A stretch of 64,000 nucleotides of DNA, from positions 5,091,501 through 5,155,500 of the forward strand of contig NZ_HG322950.1 in NCBI RefSeq assembly GCF_000689415.1, written 5' to 3'. The notes beneath the pieces are model-generated. The model made no database searches and was not told where the DNA came from. It saw only the letters and a list, made by a program, of their open reading frames with translations. Positions 37,055-45,131 of the stretch are shown here, one piece after another. The number at the start of each line of letters is the position of its first letter. Position 1 is the stretch's first letter. Origin of the DNA: Pseudomonas knackmussii B13. Lineage in GTDB: Bacteria; Pseudomonadota; Gammaproteobacteria; Pseudomonadales; Pseudomonadaceae. A program made the translations under genes and the position numbers.

Positions 37055-38242
37055 ATGCCCCACGTACCCCAAGTGAAAATCCCCGCCACCTACATCCGCG
37101 GCGGCACCAGCAAGGGCGTGTTCTTCCGCCTGCAGGACCTGCCCGAGCGCTGCCAGGTGCCGGGCGCGGCGCGCGACAAGCTGTTCATGCGCGTGATCGG
37201 CAGCCCCGACCCGTACTCGGCGCACATCGACGGCATGGGCGGCGCCACCTCCAGCACCAGCAAGTGCGTGATCCTGTCCAAGAGCAGCCAGCCGGAGCAC
37301 GACGTCGACTACCTCTACGGGCAGATTTCCATCGACAAGGCCTTCGTCGACTGGAGCGGCAACTGCGGCAACCTCTCCACCGCCGCCGGTTCCTTCGCCA
37401 TCCACGCCGGCCTGGTCGATCCTTCGCGCATTCCGGACAACGGCACCTGCGTGGTGCGTATCTGGCAGGCCAACATCCAGAAGACCATCATCGCCCACGT
37501 CCCGGTGACCAACGGCCAGGTCCAGGAAACCGGCGACTTCGAGCTGGACGGCGTGACCTTCCCGGCCGCCGAGATCGTGCTGGAGTTCCTCGATCCGTCC
37601 GACGACGGCGAGGAAGGCGGCTCGATGTTCCCCACCGGCAACCTGGTCGACGACCTGGAAGTGCCCGGCGTCGGCACCTTCAAGGCAACCATGATCAGCG
37701 CCGGCATCCCCACCGTCTTCGTCAATGCCGAGGACATCGGCTACAAGGGCACCGAGCTGCGCGAAGCCATCAACGGCGACCCCGAGCAACTGGCGCGCTT
37801 CGAGAAGATCCGCGTGGCCGGCGCGCTGCGCATGGGCCTGATCAAGACCCCGGAAGAAGCGGCCACCCGCCAGCACACGCCGAAGATCGCCTTCGTCTCC
37901 CCGCCCAAGGACTACCTCACCTCCAGCGGCAAGGAAGTGAAGGCCGGCGACGTCGACCTGCTGGTCCGCGCGCTGTCCATGGGCAAGCTGCACCACGCCA
38001 TGATGGGCACCGCCGCCGTCGCCATCGGCACTGCCGCGGCCGTGCCGGGCACCCTGGTCAACATCGCCGCCGGTGGCGGTGAGCGCACCGCAGTGCGCTT
38101 CGGCCATCCGTCGGGAACCCTGCGCGTTGGCGCCGAAGCCAGGCAGGTGGACGGCGAGTGGACCGTGACCAAGGCCATCATGAGCCGCAGCTCGCGCATC
38201 CTCATGGAAGGCTGGGTGCGGGTGCCGGGGGATTCGTTCTGA
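37055..38242 (+). CDS. prpF: 2-methylaconitate cis-trans isomerase PrpF
   Basis: 395 residues of the PrpF family (diaminopimelate-epimerase-like fold). Start MPHVPQVKIPATYIRGGTSKGVFFRLQDLPERC is a family hallmark, as is DGMGGATSSTSKC and WSGNCGNLSTAAGSFAIH (catalytic Cys/Lys region). It isomerises the AcnD product so that the cycle can go on. Preceded by CAACAGGA and by a terminator-like hairpin, so it may be made at lower level than AcnD. The IS110 element begins 60 bases after its stop. Confidence 0.95.
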   Translation: MPHVPQVKIPATYIRGGTSKGVFFRLQDLPERCQVPGAARDKLFMRVIGSPDPYSAHIDGMGGATSSTSKCVILSKSSQPEHDVDYLYGQISIDKAFVDWSGNCGNLSTAAGSFAIHAGLVDPSRIPDNGTCVVRIWQANIQKTIIAHVPVTNGQVQETGDFELDGVTFPAAEIVLEFLDPSDDGEEGGSMFPTGNLVDDLEVPGVGTFKATMISAGIPTVFVNAEDIGYKGTELREAINGDPEQLARFEKIRVAGALRMGLIKTPEEAATRQHTPKIAFVSPPKDYLTSSGKEVKAGDVDLLVRALSMGKLHHAMMGTAAVAIGTAAAVPGTLVNIAAGGGERTAVRFGHPSGTLRVGAEARQVDGEWTVTKAIMSRSSRILMEGWVRVPGDSF

Positions 38243-38261
38243 TCCTCGCACCGAGGTTCGA

Positions 38262-38305
38262 CTGTAGGAGCGCGCCATGCGCGCGATTCGCGGGCATGGC
38301 CCGCT
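38262..38305. repeat. REP element split by IS110 insertion (left part; right part 39475-39483)
   Basis: The left part starts CTGTAGGAGC and ends GGCCCGCT; the right part reads CTCCTACAG. Joined at a shared CT they restore a REP whose ends CTGTAGGAGC and GCTCCTACAG are perfectly complementary. Confidence 0.85.
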
Positions 38306-38324
38306 TGTATGGCGTTAGGGTAGG

Positions 38325-38493
38325 AACCTGTCGGGGTGTGGAGGGACAAGATCCGCTTCTGCAAGCCAGACGGTAGGAGACTTCCCCCACCCACCCGCTC
38401 ACGACAAGCGCCGATAAGGAATCCATCGGATTGAGTAGCCGCTCAAACCGACAATACCGGCAAGCCTGCGCCAATGTGAGCTCCCGACAGGTT
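38325..38493 (+). ncRNA. Predicted IS110 bridge RNA
   Basis: The region sits between the left end and the transposase gene. It is bracketed by an 11-base perfect inverted repeat (AACCTGTCGGG at 38325, CCCGACAGGTT at 38483). Within it CCGCT (38353-38357) equals the left target plus core (CCGCT at 38301-38305), and GTAGGAG (38373-38379) is the exact complement of core plus right target (CTCCTAC at 39475-39481). These are the expected left and right target guides. A donor loop is less clear: GGAATC (38418) resembles the right element end GAATCT, and ACAA (38451) is complementary to TTGT at the left end. Confidence 0.6.
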
Positions 38494-38520
38494 GGACCAT
38501 CTTCACTGTCGGAGAACCCC

Positions 38521-39471
38521 ATGACAAGCCAAGTTCCGGTTATCGGTATCGATGTCGCCAAGGAGTCGCTGAGCCTCTGCGATACACGCTCGGGCGAGGT
38601 ATTCGAACTGGCCAATGACGTCCGCACTATCAAGGCCTGGCTGAAAACCCTCCCTCCCTGCTGCGCCATCGCGATCGAAGCGACCAGCACCTATCACATG
38701 GATGTTGCGACCCTGGCGCATGCGCGGGGACATCGGATCTACGTCATCAATGGCTTTCGCCTGAGCAACTACCGCAAGGGGATTGGTGGGCGAAACAAGG
38801 ATGATCGCAGCGATGCCCTGCTGCTGGCCCGTTACCTGACCCACGAACAAGCGCAACTGGAGCCTTGGCAGCCGCCGAGCAAGGCCTACTGCCGCCTGCA
38901 GACACTGCTGCATCGGCGTGCTGCACTGGTCCGTAGCGCCATCTCGTTGCGCCAGAGCTTTTCCCAGGATCGCTCCTTGGCCAAGGCGCTAAAGCCTGTT
39001 CTCAAGCAAATGGCCACACTGGAGTCACGCCTGGAGAAAGAGATTCAACAGGCGCTGCGAGAGGCTGGCCTAATGGAGCAAAGCAAGCGCTGCCAGGCCA
39101 TCGAAGGGATCGGACCGCTGACGGCAGCGGCCCTGAACCTGGCATTTCTGCGGGGACGTTTTCGCAATAGCGATGCCTTCATCGCCTTTATCGGATTGGA
39201 TGTGCGGCTCAAGGAGTCCGGCCGCTATAGCGGCCGACGAAAGCTGACCAAGCAAGGGGACCCTGAAATCCGTCGGCTGCTCCACAACGCGGCCATGGCG
39301 GCAGCGCGCACGCAGCGCTGGCAGGCCCTTTACCAAAGCTACCTGGCGCGCGGCCTGAAGAAGATCGAGGCCCTGACTATCCTCGCCCGCAAATTGGCCC
39401 GAATTGCCTTTGCCCTGATGCAATCCCAGACCAGCTACCAGCCTCCAAAGCAGGAGCCGTCATTGACATAG
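38521..39471 (+). CDS. IS110-family transposase (DEDD recombinase)
   Basis: 316 residues. The N-terminal RuvC-like domain shows the DEDD residues: VIGIDVAKE, AIEATSTYH, and NKDDRSDALLLARY. The C-terminal transposase-20 domain includes CQAIEGIGPLTAAALNLAF and FIAFIGLDVRLKESGRYSGRRKLTKQGDPEIRRLLHNAAM, with the Ser nucleophile region. It recombines the circular element into target DNA, guided in this family by the element's own RNA. The start at 38521 has GGAG 7 bases upstream; a longer frame from 38431 runs into the RNA region. The frame is intact, so the element may be active. Confidence 0.93.
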   Translation: MTSQVPVIGIDVAKESLSLCDTRSGEVFELANDVRTIKAWLKTLPPCCAIAIEATSTYHMDVATLAHARGHRIYVINGFRLSNYRKGIGGRNKDDRSDALLLARYLTHEQAQLEPWQPPSKAYCRLQTLLHRRAALVRSAISLRQSFSQDRSLAKALKPVLKQMATLESRLEKEIQQALREAGLMEQSKRCQAIEGIGPLTAAALNLAFLRGRFRNSDAFIAFIGLDVRLKESGRYSGRRKLTKQGDPEIRRLLHNAAMAAARTQRWQALYQSYLARGLKKIEALTILARKLARIAFALMQSQTSYQPPKQEPSLT

Positions 39472-39540
39472 AATCTCCTACAGGGGACCTCGGTCCTCCA
39501 CCGTCTAGACTCTCCCGGATCACCGCGCAGGAGCCTCGCC

Positions 39541-41025
39541 ATGAGCGCCAACGCCGATCCGAACACCCGCCCCGACTACGACACCGTCCTGCAGCAGGTC
39601 GCCGACTACGTCCTGACCTACCGCGTAGACTCCGCCGAGGCCCTGGCCACCGCCCGCCTTTGCCTGCTCGACAGCCTGGCCTGCGCCCTGCTCGCCCTGC
39701 GCTTTCCCGAATGCACCAAGCTGCTCGGCCCGCAGGTCGAAGGCACTGTCGTGCCGCACGGCTCGCGCGTGCCCGGTACCCGCTTCAGCCTCGACCCGGT
39801 CAAGGCCGCCTGGGACATAGGCACGCTGGTGCGCTGGCTGGACTACAACGACACCTGGCTAGCCGCCGAATGGGCACACCCCTCGGACAACCTCGGCGCA
39901 ATCCTGGCGATCACCGACCACCTGGCGCAGCGCCGCGTAGCCCGAGGCGAGGCGCCGCCGACCCTGCGCACGGTGCTCGAGGCGATGGTCATGGCCCACG
40001 AAATCCAGGGCGTGTTCGCCCTGGAGAACGCCTTCAACCGCGTAGGCCTGGACCACGTGCTCCTGGTCAAGCTGGCCTCCACCGCCGTCAGCGCGCGCCT
40101 GCTCGGCGCCAACCGCGAACAACTGCTTTCGGCGCTGTCCCACGCCTGCGTCGACGGCCAGGCCCTGCGCGCCTACCGCCAGGCGCCGAACGCCGGCTCG
40201 CGCAAGTCCTGGGCCGCCGGCGACGCCAGCAGCCGCGGCCTGCGCCTGGCGGATATCGCCCTGCGCGGCGAGATGGGCGTCCCCGGTGTGCTGACCGCTC
40301 CGCAATGGGGGTTCTACGACGTGCTGTTCAGCCACACCAACAAGGACCTCGCGCTCAAGCCCGCCGACCAGCGCCAGTTCCGCCTGCCGCAACCCTTTGG
40401 CAGCTACGTGATGGAGAACGTGCTGTTCAAGCTCAGCTACCCCGCTGAATTCCACGCGCAGACCGCCGTGGAGGCCGCCGTGCAGTTGCACCCGCTGGTG
40501 CGCAACCGCATCAGCCAGATCACCCGCATCGCCATCCGCACGCAGGAGTCGGCGATCCGCATCATTTCCAAGGAAGGCCCGCTGGCCAACGCCGCCGACC
40601 GCGACCACTGCATGCAGTACATGGTCGCGGTGGCGCTGATCTATGGCCGCCTGGAAGCCGAGAACTACGAAGACGCCTTCCACGCGGCGCATCCTTCGAT
40701 CGATCGCCTGCGCGAGAAGATGGAGGTGGTCGAGGAGCCGCGCTACACCCGCGAATACCTGGAGCCGGACAAACGCAGCATCGCCAATGCCATCGAGGTG
40801 TTCTTCAGCGATGGCAGCAGCACGCCGATGATCGAAGTGGAGTACCCGATGGGCCACCGGCGGCGGAGGGCCGAAGGCATGCCGCTGCTCGAGGCGAAGT
40901 TCCGCCACGCCCTGGGCACGCGCTTCGCCGCGCAGCGCTGCGCGCAGATTCTGGCGCTGTGCAGCGACCCGGCGCAGCTGGAGGCGACGCCGGTGGACAG
41001 GTTCATGGAGTTGTTCGTGGTCTGA
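39541..41025 (+). CDS. prpD: 2-methylcitrate dehydratase PrpD
   Basis: 494 residues, MmgE/PrpD family, Fe-S independent. MSANADPNTRPDYDTVLQQVADYVLTYRVDSAEALATARLCLLDSLACALLAL... with WLDYNDTWLAAEWAHPSDNLGAIL, the family's active-site region. It dehydrates 2-methylcitrate and so overlaps in role with AcnD/PrpF. A REP remnant and the IS110 element now lie between it and prpF; GCAGGAGCC precedes the start. It may depend on read-through from the element or have lost its operon promoter. Confidence 0.95.
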   Translation: MSANADPNTRPDYDTVLQQVADYVLTYRVDSAEALATARLCLLDSLACALLALRFPECTKLLGPQVEGTVVPHGSRVPGTRFSLDPVKAAWDIGTLVRWLDYNDTWLAAEWAHPSDNLGAILAITDHLAQRRVARGEAPPTLRTVLEAMVMAHEIQGVFALENAFNRVGLDHVLLVKLASTAVSARLLGANREQLLSALSHACVDGQALRAYRQAPNAGSRKSWAAGDASSRGLRLADIALRGEMGVPGVLTAPQWGFYDVLFSHTNKDLALKPADQRQFRLPQPFGSYVMENVLFKLSYPAEFHAQTAVEAAVQLHPLVRNRISQITRIAIRTQESAIRIISKEGPLANAADRDHCMQYMVAVALIYGRLEAENYEDAFHAAHPSIDRLREKMEVVEEPRYTREYLEPDKRSIANAIEVFFSDGSSTPMIEVEYPMGHRRRRAEGMPLLEAKFRHALGTRFAAQRCAQILALCSDPAQLEATPVDRFMELFVV

Positions 41026-41066
41026 GGCTGGCGGCGTAAAACCGGGAACGGTTCGCCCTACGTCCG

Positions 41067-41657
41067 TTACGCCAGCATTTCGCCCTGCAGCTGCTCCAGC
41101 AGCACCTGGATGCGCGCCAGGCGCACGCTCGGGTCGTCCATCTCCAGCAATACCTGCTTCTGTTCGCGCTCGAAGGGCAGCAGGTAGGCGAGCTGGCAGG
41201 CGAGTTCCTGCTGTCCATTCACCTCGCCCCCCATTTCCAGGGTGGCGACCATCGGGTGCAGCGACAGCGCACCGAGCAGCGCGGCCAGGTCGTCGTGCTC
41301 CTCGGTCAGCGGCTGGTCGGGCATCTCCTCCAGCCAGGTCACATCGGCTTCGAGCAGCAGGTCGTCCTGCACTTCCGAACGCTCGACGCGGAAGCGCCGG
41401 CCACCCTCGACACGAATGCCCAGCAGGCCGTTGGGCAACTGCTGCCAGTCGCGGATCTGCGCCTCGCAGCCGATCTGGCTGACTGACTTCGGCGCCTCGC
41501 CGACTTCGTGCCCGGAAACGATGGACACCACGCCGAAACCGACGCCCTGCTTCATGCAGCGGCCGATCATGTCCAGGTAGCGCGCCTCGAAGATCTGCAG
41601 GTCGAGGCGGCAACCGGGGAACAGCACGGTGTTGAGGGGAAACAGCGGCAACTTCAT
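41067..41657 (-). CDS. Lon N-terminal (substrate-binding) domain protein
   Basis: 196 residues. MKLPLFPLNTVLFPGCRLDLQIFEARYLDMIGRCMKQGVGFGVVSI is the PUA-like Lon substrate-binding domain without the ATPase and protease parts. The C-terminal half is helical. The start at 41657 is preferred over 41681 since it gives the family N-terminus and has GGGAAG upstream. The gene follows lrgB by 16 bases on the same strand. The role of such stand-alone Lon-N proteins is not established. Confidence 0.85.
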   Translation of the reverse strand: MKLPLFPLNTVLFPGCRLDLQIFEARYLDMIGRCMKQGVGFGVVSIVSGHEVGEAPKSVSQIGCEAQIRDWQQLPNGLLGIRVEGGRRFRVERSEVQDDLLLEADVTWLEEMPDQPLTEEHDDLAALLGALSLHPMVATLEMGGEVNGQQELACQLAYLLPFEREQKQVLLEMDDPSVRLARIQVLLEQLQGEMLA

Positions 41658-41673
41658 CGACGAACTTCCCAAG

Positions 41674-42387
41674 TCAGGCAATCAGCGCTACCGCCAACGG
41701 TAGCAGCACAGCAGTGGCGACGCCCATCAGGCTCATCGCCAGGGCGGCGAAGGCACCGCATTCCTCGCCCTCCTGCAGGGCGCGGGAAGTACCCACCGCG
41801 TGGGCAGTCATGCCCAGCGCCATACCCTGCGCCGCCGGATGATGCACGCCTATGCGGCGCAGCAATTCCGGGCCGAGCATGGCGCCGATCACCCCGGTGA
41901 TCAGCACGAAGACCGCGGCCAGCGCCGCTACCCCGCCGATCTGATGCGCCACCAGCATGGCGATGGGCGAGGTCACCGACTTCGGCGCCAGGCTCATCAG
42001 CAGCTCGCCGCGCACGCCGAACAGCCAGGCCAGGCCAACGCCCGCCGCCGTCGCGACGGGACCGCCGACCAGCAGGGTGATCAGCGTCGGCCAGAACAGC
42101 TGGCGGATGCGGCGCAGGTTGAGGAACAACGGCACCGCCAACGCCACGGTCGCCGGACCGAGCAGAACGGTGAGCACGCTGACGCCACTCATGTAGGCCG
42201 GGTAGTCGATGCCGGTGAGCAGCAGCACGCCGATCACCATCGCCATCGACACCAGCACCGGCTGCAGGAACACCCAGCGCGTGCGCTCGTAGGCAGCGAG
42301 CGCCAGCTGGTAGGCGGCCAGGGTGATGCCGATGCAGAACAGCGGATGGTGGGTCACCGCCTGCCAGGCGCCATGCCAATCAAGCAT
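41674..42387 (-). CDS. LrgB/CidB-family membrane protein
   Basis: 237 residues with about seven membrane helices, MLDWHGAWQAVTHHPLFCIGITLAAYQLALAAYERTRW.... Family motifs LLGPATVALAVPLFLN and GMTAHAVGTSRALQEGEECGAFAALAMSL are intact. LrgB works with LrgA in holin-like control of autolysis or in pyruvate transport in other bacteria; which applies here is not known. Its start overlaps the LrgA-type gene by 8 bases. Confidence 0.88.
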   Translation of the reverse strand: MLDWHGAWQAVTHHPLFCIGITLAAYQLALAAYERTRWVFLQPVLVSMAMVIGVLLLTGIDYPAYMSGVSVLTVLLGPATVALAVPLFLNLRRIRQLFWPTLITLLVGGPVATAAGVGLAWLFGVRGELLMSLAPKSVTSPIAMLVAHQIGGVAALAAVFVLITGVIGAMLGPELLRRIGVHHPAAQGMALGMTAHAVGTSRALQEGEECGAFAALAMSLMGVATAVLLPLAVALIA

Positions 42388-42748
42388 CGCCGGCCTCCTT
42401 GCGGCCGCGCTGGCGGTCGATCAGCTTCTGCATCAGCCAGCCGGCGAACAGGAATGAGCCCAGCAGCGACAGCATCAGGGCCCCGGCCAATGGCCAGAAA
42501 TCGGCCAGCAGCTGACGGCTGTAGACCATCACCCCCACCGCCGGCGGTACCAGCAGCAGCGGCAGGTAGCGCAGCAGCGAGGTCGCCGCAACGCTGATCG
42601 GCTCGCCCACCTCGCCGCGCACCAGAAGGAACGCCAACAGCAGGACCAGCCCAATGATGGGGCCGGGGATCATCGGCAGGATGAGAACATTCAGGCCGGT
42701 TCCGAACAGTTGGAACAGCACCAGCCAGGTCAGGCCACGGAGCAGCAT
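42380..42748 (-). CDS. CidA/LrgA-family holin-like protein
   Basis: 122 residues with four membrane helices. MLLRGLTWLVLFQLFGTGLNVLILPMIPGPIIGLVLLLAFLLVRG carries the LrgA PGPIIGL signature. The start at 42748 has GGAGG 5 bases upstream; an ATG four codons earlier is less well placed. First gene of an lrgAB-type pair, followed by the Lon-N gene. Confidence 0.87.
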   Translation of the reverse strand: MLLRGLTWLVLFQLFGTGLNVLILPMIPGPIIGLVLLLAFLLVRGEVGEPISVAATSLLRYLPLLLVPPAVGVMVYSRQLLADFWPLAGALMLSLLGSFLFAGWLMQKLIDRQRGRKEAGDA

Positions 42749-42902
42749 GGGAGCCTCCAATTCGAGAGCGGCACATTATGCCGAAGTACGGCCTGGCTAT
42801 GGCACGGCATTCGCTTGAAGGATAGGTGCACAGTCGCCTCGCACCTGTGCCATGCTGGATCGCAGAGCAACTACAACAACACGTCTTCCATGGAGGAGAT
42901 TT

Positions 42903-43358
42903 ATGCCGTTCGTTCCCGTCAGCTCGCTAAAGGACTATGTAGGCAAGGACCTGGGCCATTCCGACTGGCTCACCGTCGACCAGAACCGCATCAATCAATT
43001 CGCTGAGTGCACCGAGGATCACCAGTTCATCCACGTCGATCCGGAAAAGGCGAAGAAGACCCCGTTCGGCGGCACCATCGCCCACGGCTTCCTGTCCCTG
43101 TCGCTGATTCCCAAGCTCTTCGAGGGCCTGCTGGTCCTGCCGGAGAACGCCAAGATGGTGGTCAACTACGGCCTCGACAGCGTGCGCTTCATCCAGCCCG
43201 TGCCAGTCGACTCACGCGTGCGCTTGTCGGCAACCATCGTAGACGTCACCGAGAAGAACCCCGGCCAGTGGCTAATCAAGGCACGCTGCACCCTGGAGAT
43301 CGAAGGCCTGCCCAAACCGGGTTACATCGCCGAAGTGCTGAGCCTGGCCTTCGTCTGA
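42903..43358 (+). CDS. phaJ4: MaoC-type (R)-specific enoyl-CoA hydratase PhaJ4
   Basis: 151 residues, single hot-dog domain. The hydratase-2 motif is INQFAECTEDHQFIHVDPEKAKKTPFGGTIAHGFLSLSL, with catalytic Asp and His. PhaJ enzymes convert trans-2-enoyl-CoA from beta-oxidation to (R)-3-hydroxyacyl-CoA for polyhydroxyalkanoate synthesis. Sequence and neighbours (lrgAB, mpl, ubiX) match the P. aeruginosa phaJ4 locus as I recall it. The start at 42903 follows GGAGGAG. A strong terminator follows. Confidence 0.85.
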   Translation: MPFVPVSSLKDYVGKDLGHSDWLTVDQNRINQFAECTEDHQFIHVDPEKAKKTPFGGTIAHGFLSLSLIPKLFEGLLVLPENAKMVVNYGLDSVRFIQPVPVDSRVRLSATIVDVTEKNPGQWLIKARCTLEIEGLPKPGYIAEVLSLAFV

Positions 43359-43374
43359 TCGCCAACCGGTTCCG

Positions 43375-43402
43375 AAAAAAGCCCGCGCCCGCGGGCTTTT
43401 TT
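43375..43402. terminator. Terminator after phaJ4 (A- and T-tracts)
   Basis: AAAAAA, stem GCCCGCG-CC-CGCGGGC, then TTTTTT. The symmetric tracts would also work on the other strand, though no minus-strand gene ends here. Confidence 0.92.
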
Positions 43403-43439
43403 GCGTCACACTGAAAGTATTCCAACCGAAGATTCGCCG

Positions 43440-45089
43440 ATGCGTGCCGCCCTCCCGTCACTCGCCCTGCTCCTGTTGCTGACCGCTTGCGGCCAAGGCG
43501 ACAGCGTGCCTTCGGAAAGCGTCACGCTGCCCGACGGATCGCACTACAAGGGCGGCCTGGTGGACGGCCGGCTGCAAGGCGAAGGCCGCCTCGACTACCC
43601 CAATGGCGCCTGGTACCAGGGCCACTTCGACAAGGGCGTATTCGCCGGCAAGGGCGAATGGCACGGCGCCGACGGCAGTGTCTACAACGGCGAATTCCGC
43701 GCCGGGCTCTACGACGGCGAGGGCTTGCTGAGCCAGGGCATGACCCATTACCGCGGCCAGTTCCGCCGTGGCCTGTACGAAGGTGAAGGCCTGCTCGAAT
43801 TGCCCGACGGCAGCGTCCACCAGGGCCACTTCGCCAAGGGCATGGCCAACGGCCAGGGGCTGCTCGACGACGGCCAGGGCAACGAGTACAGCGGCGAATT
43901 CCTCAATGGCCAGCTACAAGGCGAAGGCCTATTCACCGACCGCGATGGCGACCGCTACAGCGGCGGTTTCCGCGACACCCAGTTCGAGGGGCAGGGACAC
44001 TTCAAGAATGCGGACGGCGATGTCTGGAGTGGCGAATTCCGCCAGGGTGCGCTGAACGGCCGGGGGCAGTACCAGGGCAACGATGGCACGCGCTACAAGG
44101 GCGGCTTCGTCGACTGGCGCTTCTCCGGCAGCGGCGAGCTGATGCAGACCGACGGCCAGGTCTACCGGGGCGAATTCGCCGACGGCAAGTACGCTGGCCT
44201 TGGCACCCTGCGCGGCACCGACGGCAAGGTCCTCTCCGGCATCTGGAGCAACGGCCTGCGCCGTCGCGACGAGCACGGCCAACTGGTCCCCAACCCACTG
44301 GAACTGGGTCTGCTGGAACAGGGACGGTTGCTCGACCAGGCCGTCGCCGCAGTGCCGCAATCGACCCCGCGTCCCGAGCTCTACGTCCTGAGCATCGGCG
44401 GCGACGGCAAGCAGAGCGTGTTCCTGCGCGAGGCCGATTACGTCGCCAGAATGCTCGGCGAGCGCTTCGCCGCACGCGGCGTGATCACCCTGGTGAACAA
44501 CCGCGGCCACGCCGCCGACCGCCCCATGGCCACCCGCGAGAGCATCGCCCGCGTGGTCCGCGCCCTGGCCCAGCGCAGCGGCCCGGAAGACCTGGTGTTC
44601 GTCTACCTGACCAGCCACGGCAGCCACGACCACCAACTGGTCCTCGACATGCCGGGGATACGCATCGACAACCTGCCCGCCGACGCCATGGCCGAACTGC
44701 TCGCGCCACTCAAGCAGCGCGACAAGATCCTGGTCATCTCCGCCTGCTACAGCGGCGGATTCATCGAACCCTTGAAGGACGAGAGGACTCTTATCATTAC
44801 GGCAGCTCGAAGCGACCGGGTGTCCTTCGGCTGTTCCGAGGAGGCGGACTTCACCTATTTCGGCCAGGCCTTGTTCGCCGATGCCCTGCATGTGACCGAC
44901 GACCTGCAACAGGCCTTCCAATTGGCCAGTGCGGAAGTGGCGCGGCGGGAGAAGGAGCAATCCTTCGAAGCATCGGAGCCACAGATCTGGGCACCGCCAG
45001 GCGTGCTGGCGCACTGGAAGAGCCTGCGCGCGGCGCAGGCAGGCCAGGCGTTGAGCGCGAACACGCCCGACCAGCGGGAAAAACCTTAG
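43440..45089 (+). CDS. MORN-repeat lipoprotein with C-terminal C13 (caspase-like) protease domain
   Basis: 549 residues. Lipoprotein signal with lipobox LTAC (Cys17), followed by Gly, so outer-membrane sorting is expected. Residues about 30-275 are some ten MORN-type repeats of about 23 residues (GxxYxGxFxxGxxxGxGxL). Then a linker and a caspase-fold domain from about 312, with the dyad His393 (YLTSHGSHDH) and Cys436 (VISACYSGGF). The C13 family (legumain-like) cuts after Asn or Asp. The start at 43440 is set by the signal peptide. It lies just after a terminator and 42 bases before an oxidoreductase gene. Substrate and role are unknown. Confidence 0.88.
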   Translation: MRAALPSLALLLLLTACGQGDSVPSESVTLPDGSHYKGGLVDGRLQGEGRLDYPNGAWYQGHFDKGVFAGKGEWHGADGSVYNGEFRAGLYDGEGLLSQGMTHYRGQFRRGLYEGEGLLELPDGSVHQGHFAKGMANGQGLLDDGQGNEYSGEFLNGQLQGEGLFTDRDGDRYSGGFRDTQFEGQGHFKNADGDVWSGEFRQGALNGRGQYQGNDGTRYKGGFVDWRFSGSGELMQTDGQVYRGEFADGKYAGLGTLRGTDGKVLSGIWSNGLRRRDEHGQLVPNPLELGLLEQGRLLDQAVAAVPQSTPRPELYVLSIGGDGKQSVFLREADYVARMLGERFAARGVITLVNNRGHAADRPMATRESIARVVRALAQRSGPEDLVFVYLTSHGSHDHQLVLDMPGIRIDNLPADAMAELLAPLKQRDKILVISACYSGGFIEPLKDERTLIITAARSDRVSFGCSEEADFTYFGQALFADALHVTDDLQQAFQLASAEVARREKEQSFEASEPQIWAPPGVLAHWKSLRAAQAGQALSANTPDQREKP

Positions 45090-45131
45090 CCTGGCAACTA
45101 TGCTTGTCAGTGTGTCAGCGGAGATAAACGG

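Larger units (their letters stand above)
38304..39476 (+). mobile_element. IS110-family insertion sequence (about 1.17 kb)
   Basis: Bounded by a CT dinucleotide on each side (38304-38305 and 39475-39476). Removing one CT and the 1169 bases between restores an intact REP. It holds one DEDD transposase gene with a 215-base 5' non-coding region and almost no 3' non-coding sequence, the layout of the IS110 group rather than IS1111. No terminal inverted repeats are seen, as expected. E. coli IS621 also inserts into REPs with a CT core. The element separates prpF from prpD. Confidence 0.85.

Noticed and set aside
34367..38278. 1303-residue minus-strand open frame
   Set aside because: It is wholly antisense to acnD and prpF, which are clear enzymes, and its translation (His/Gly/Ala/Val repeats) shows no domain.
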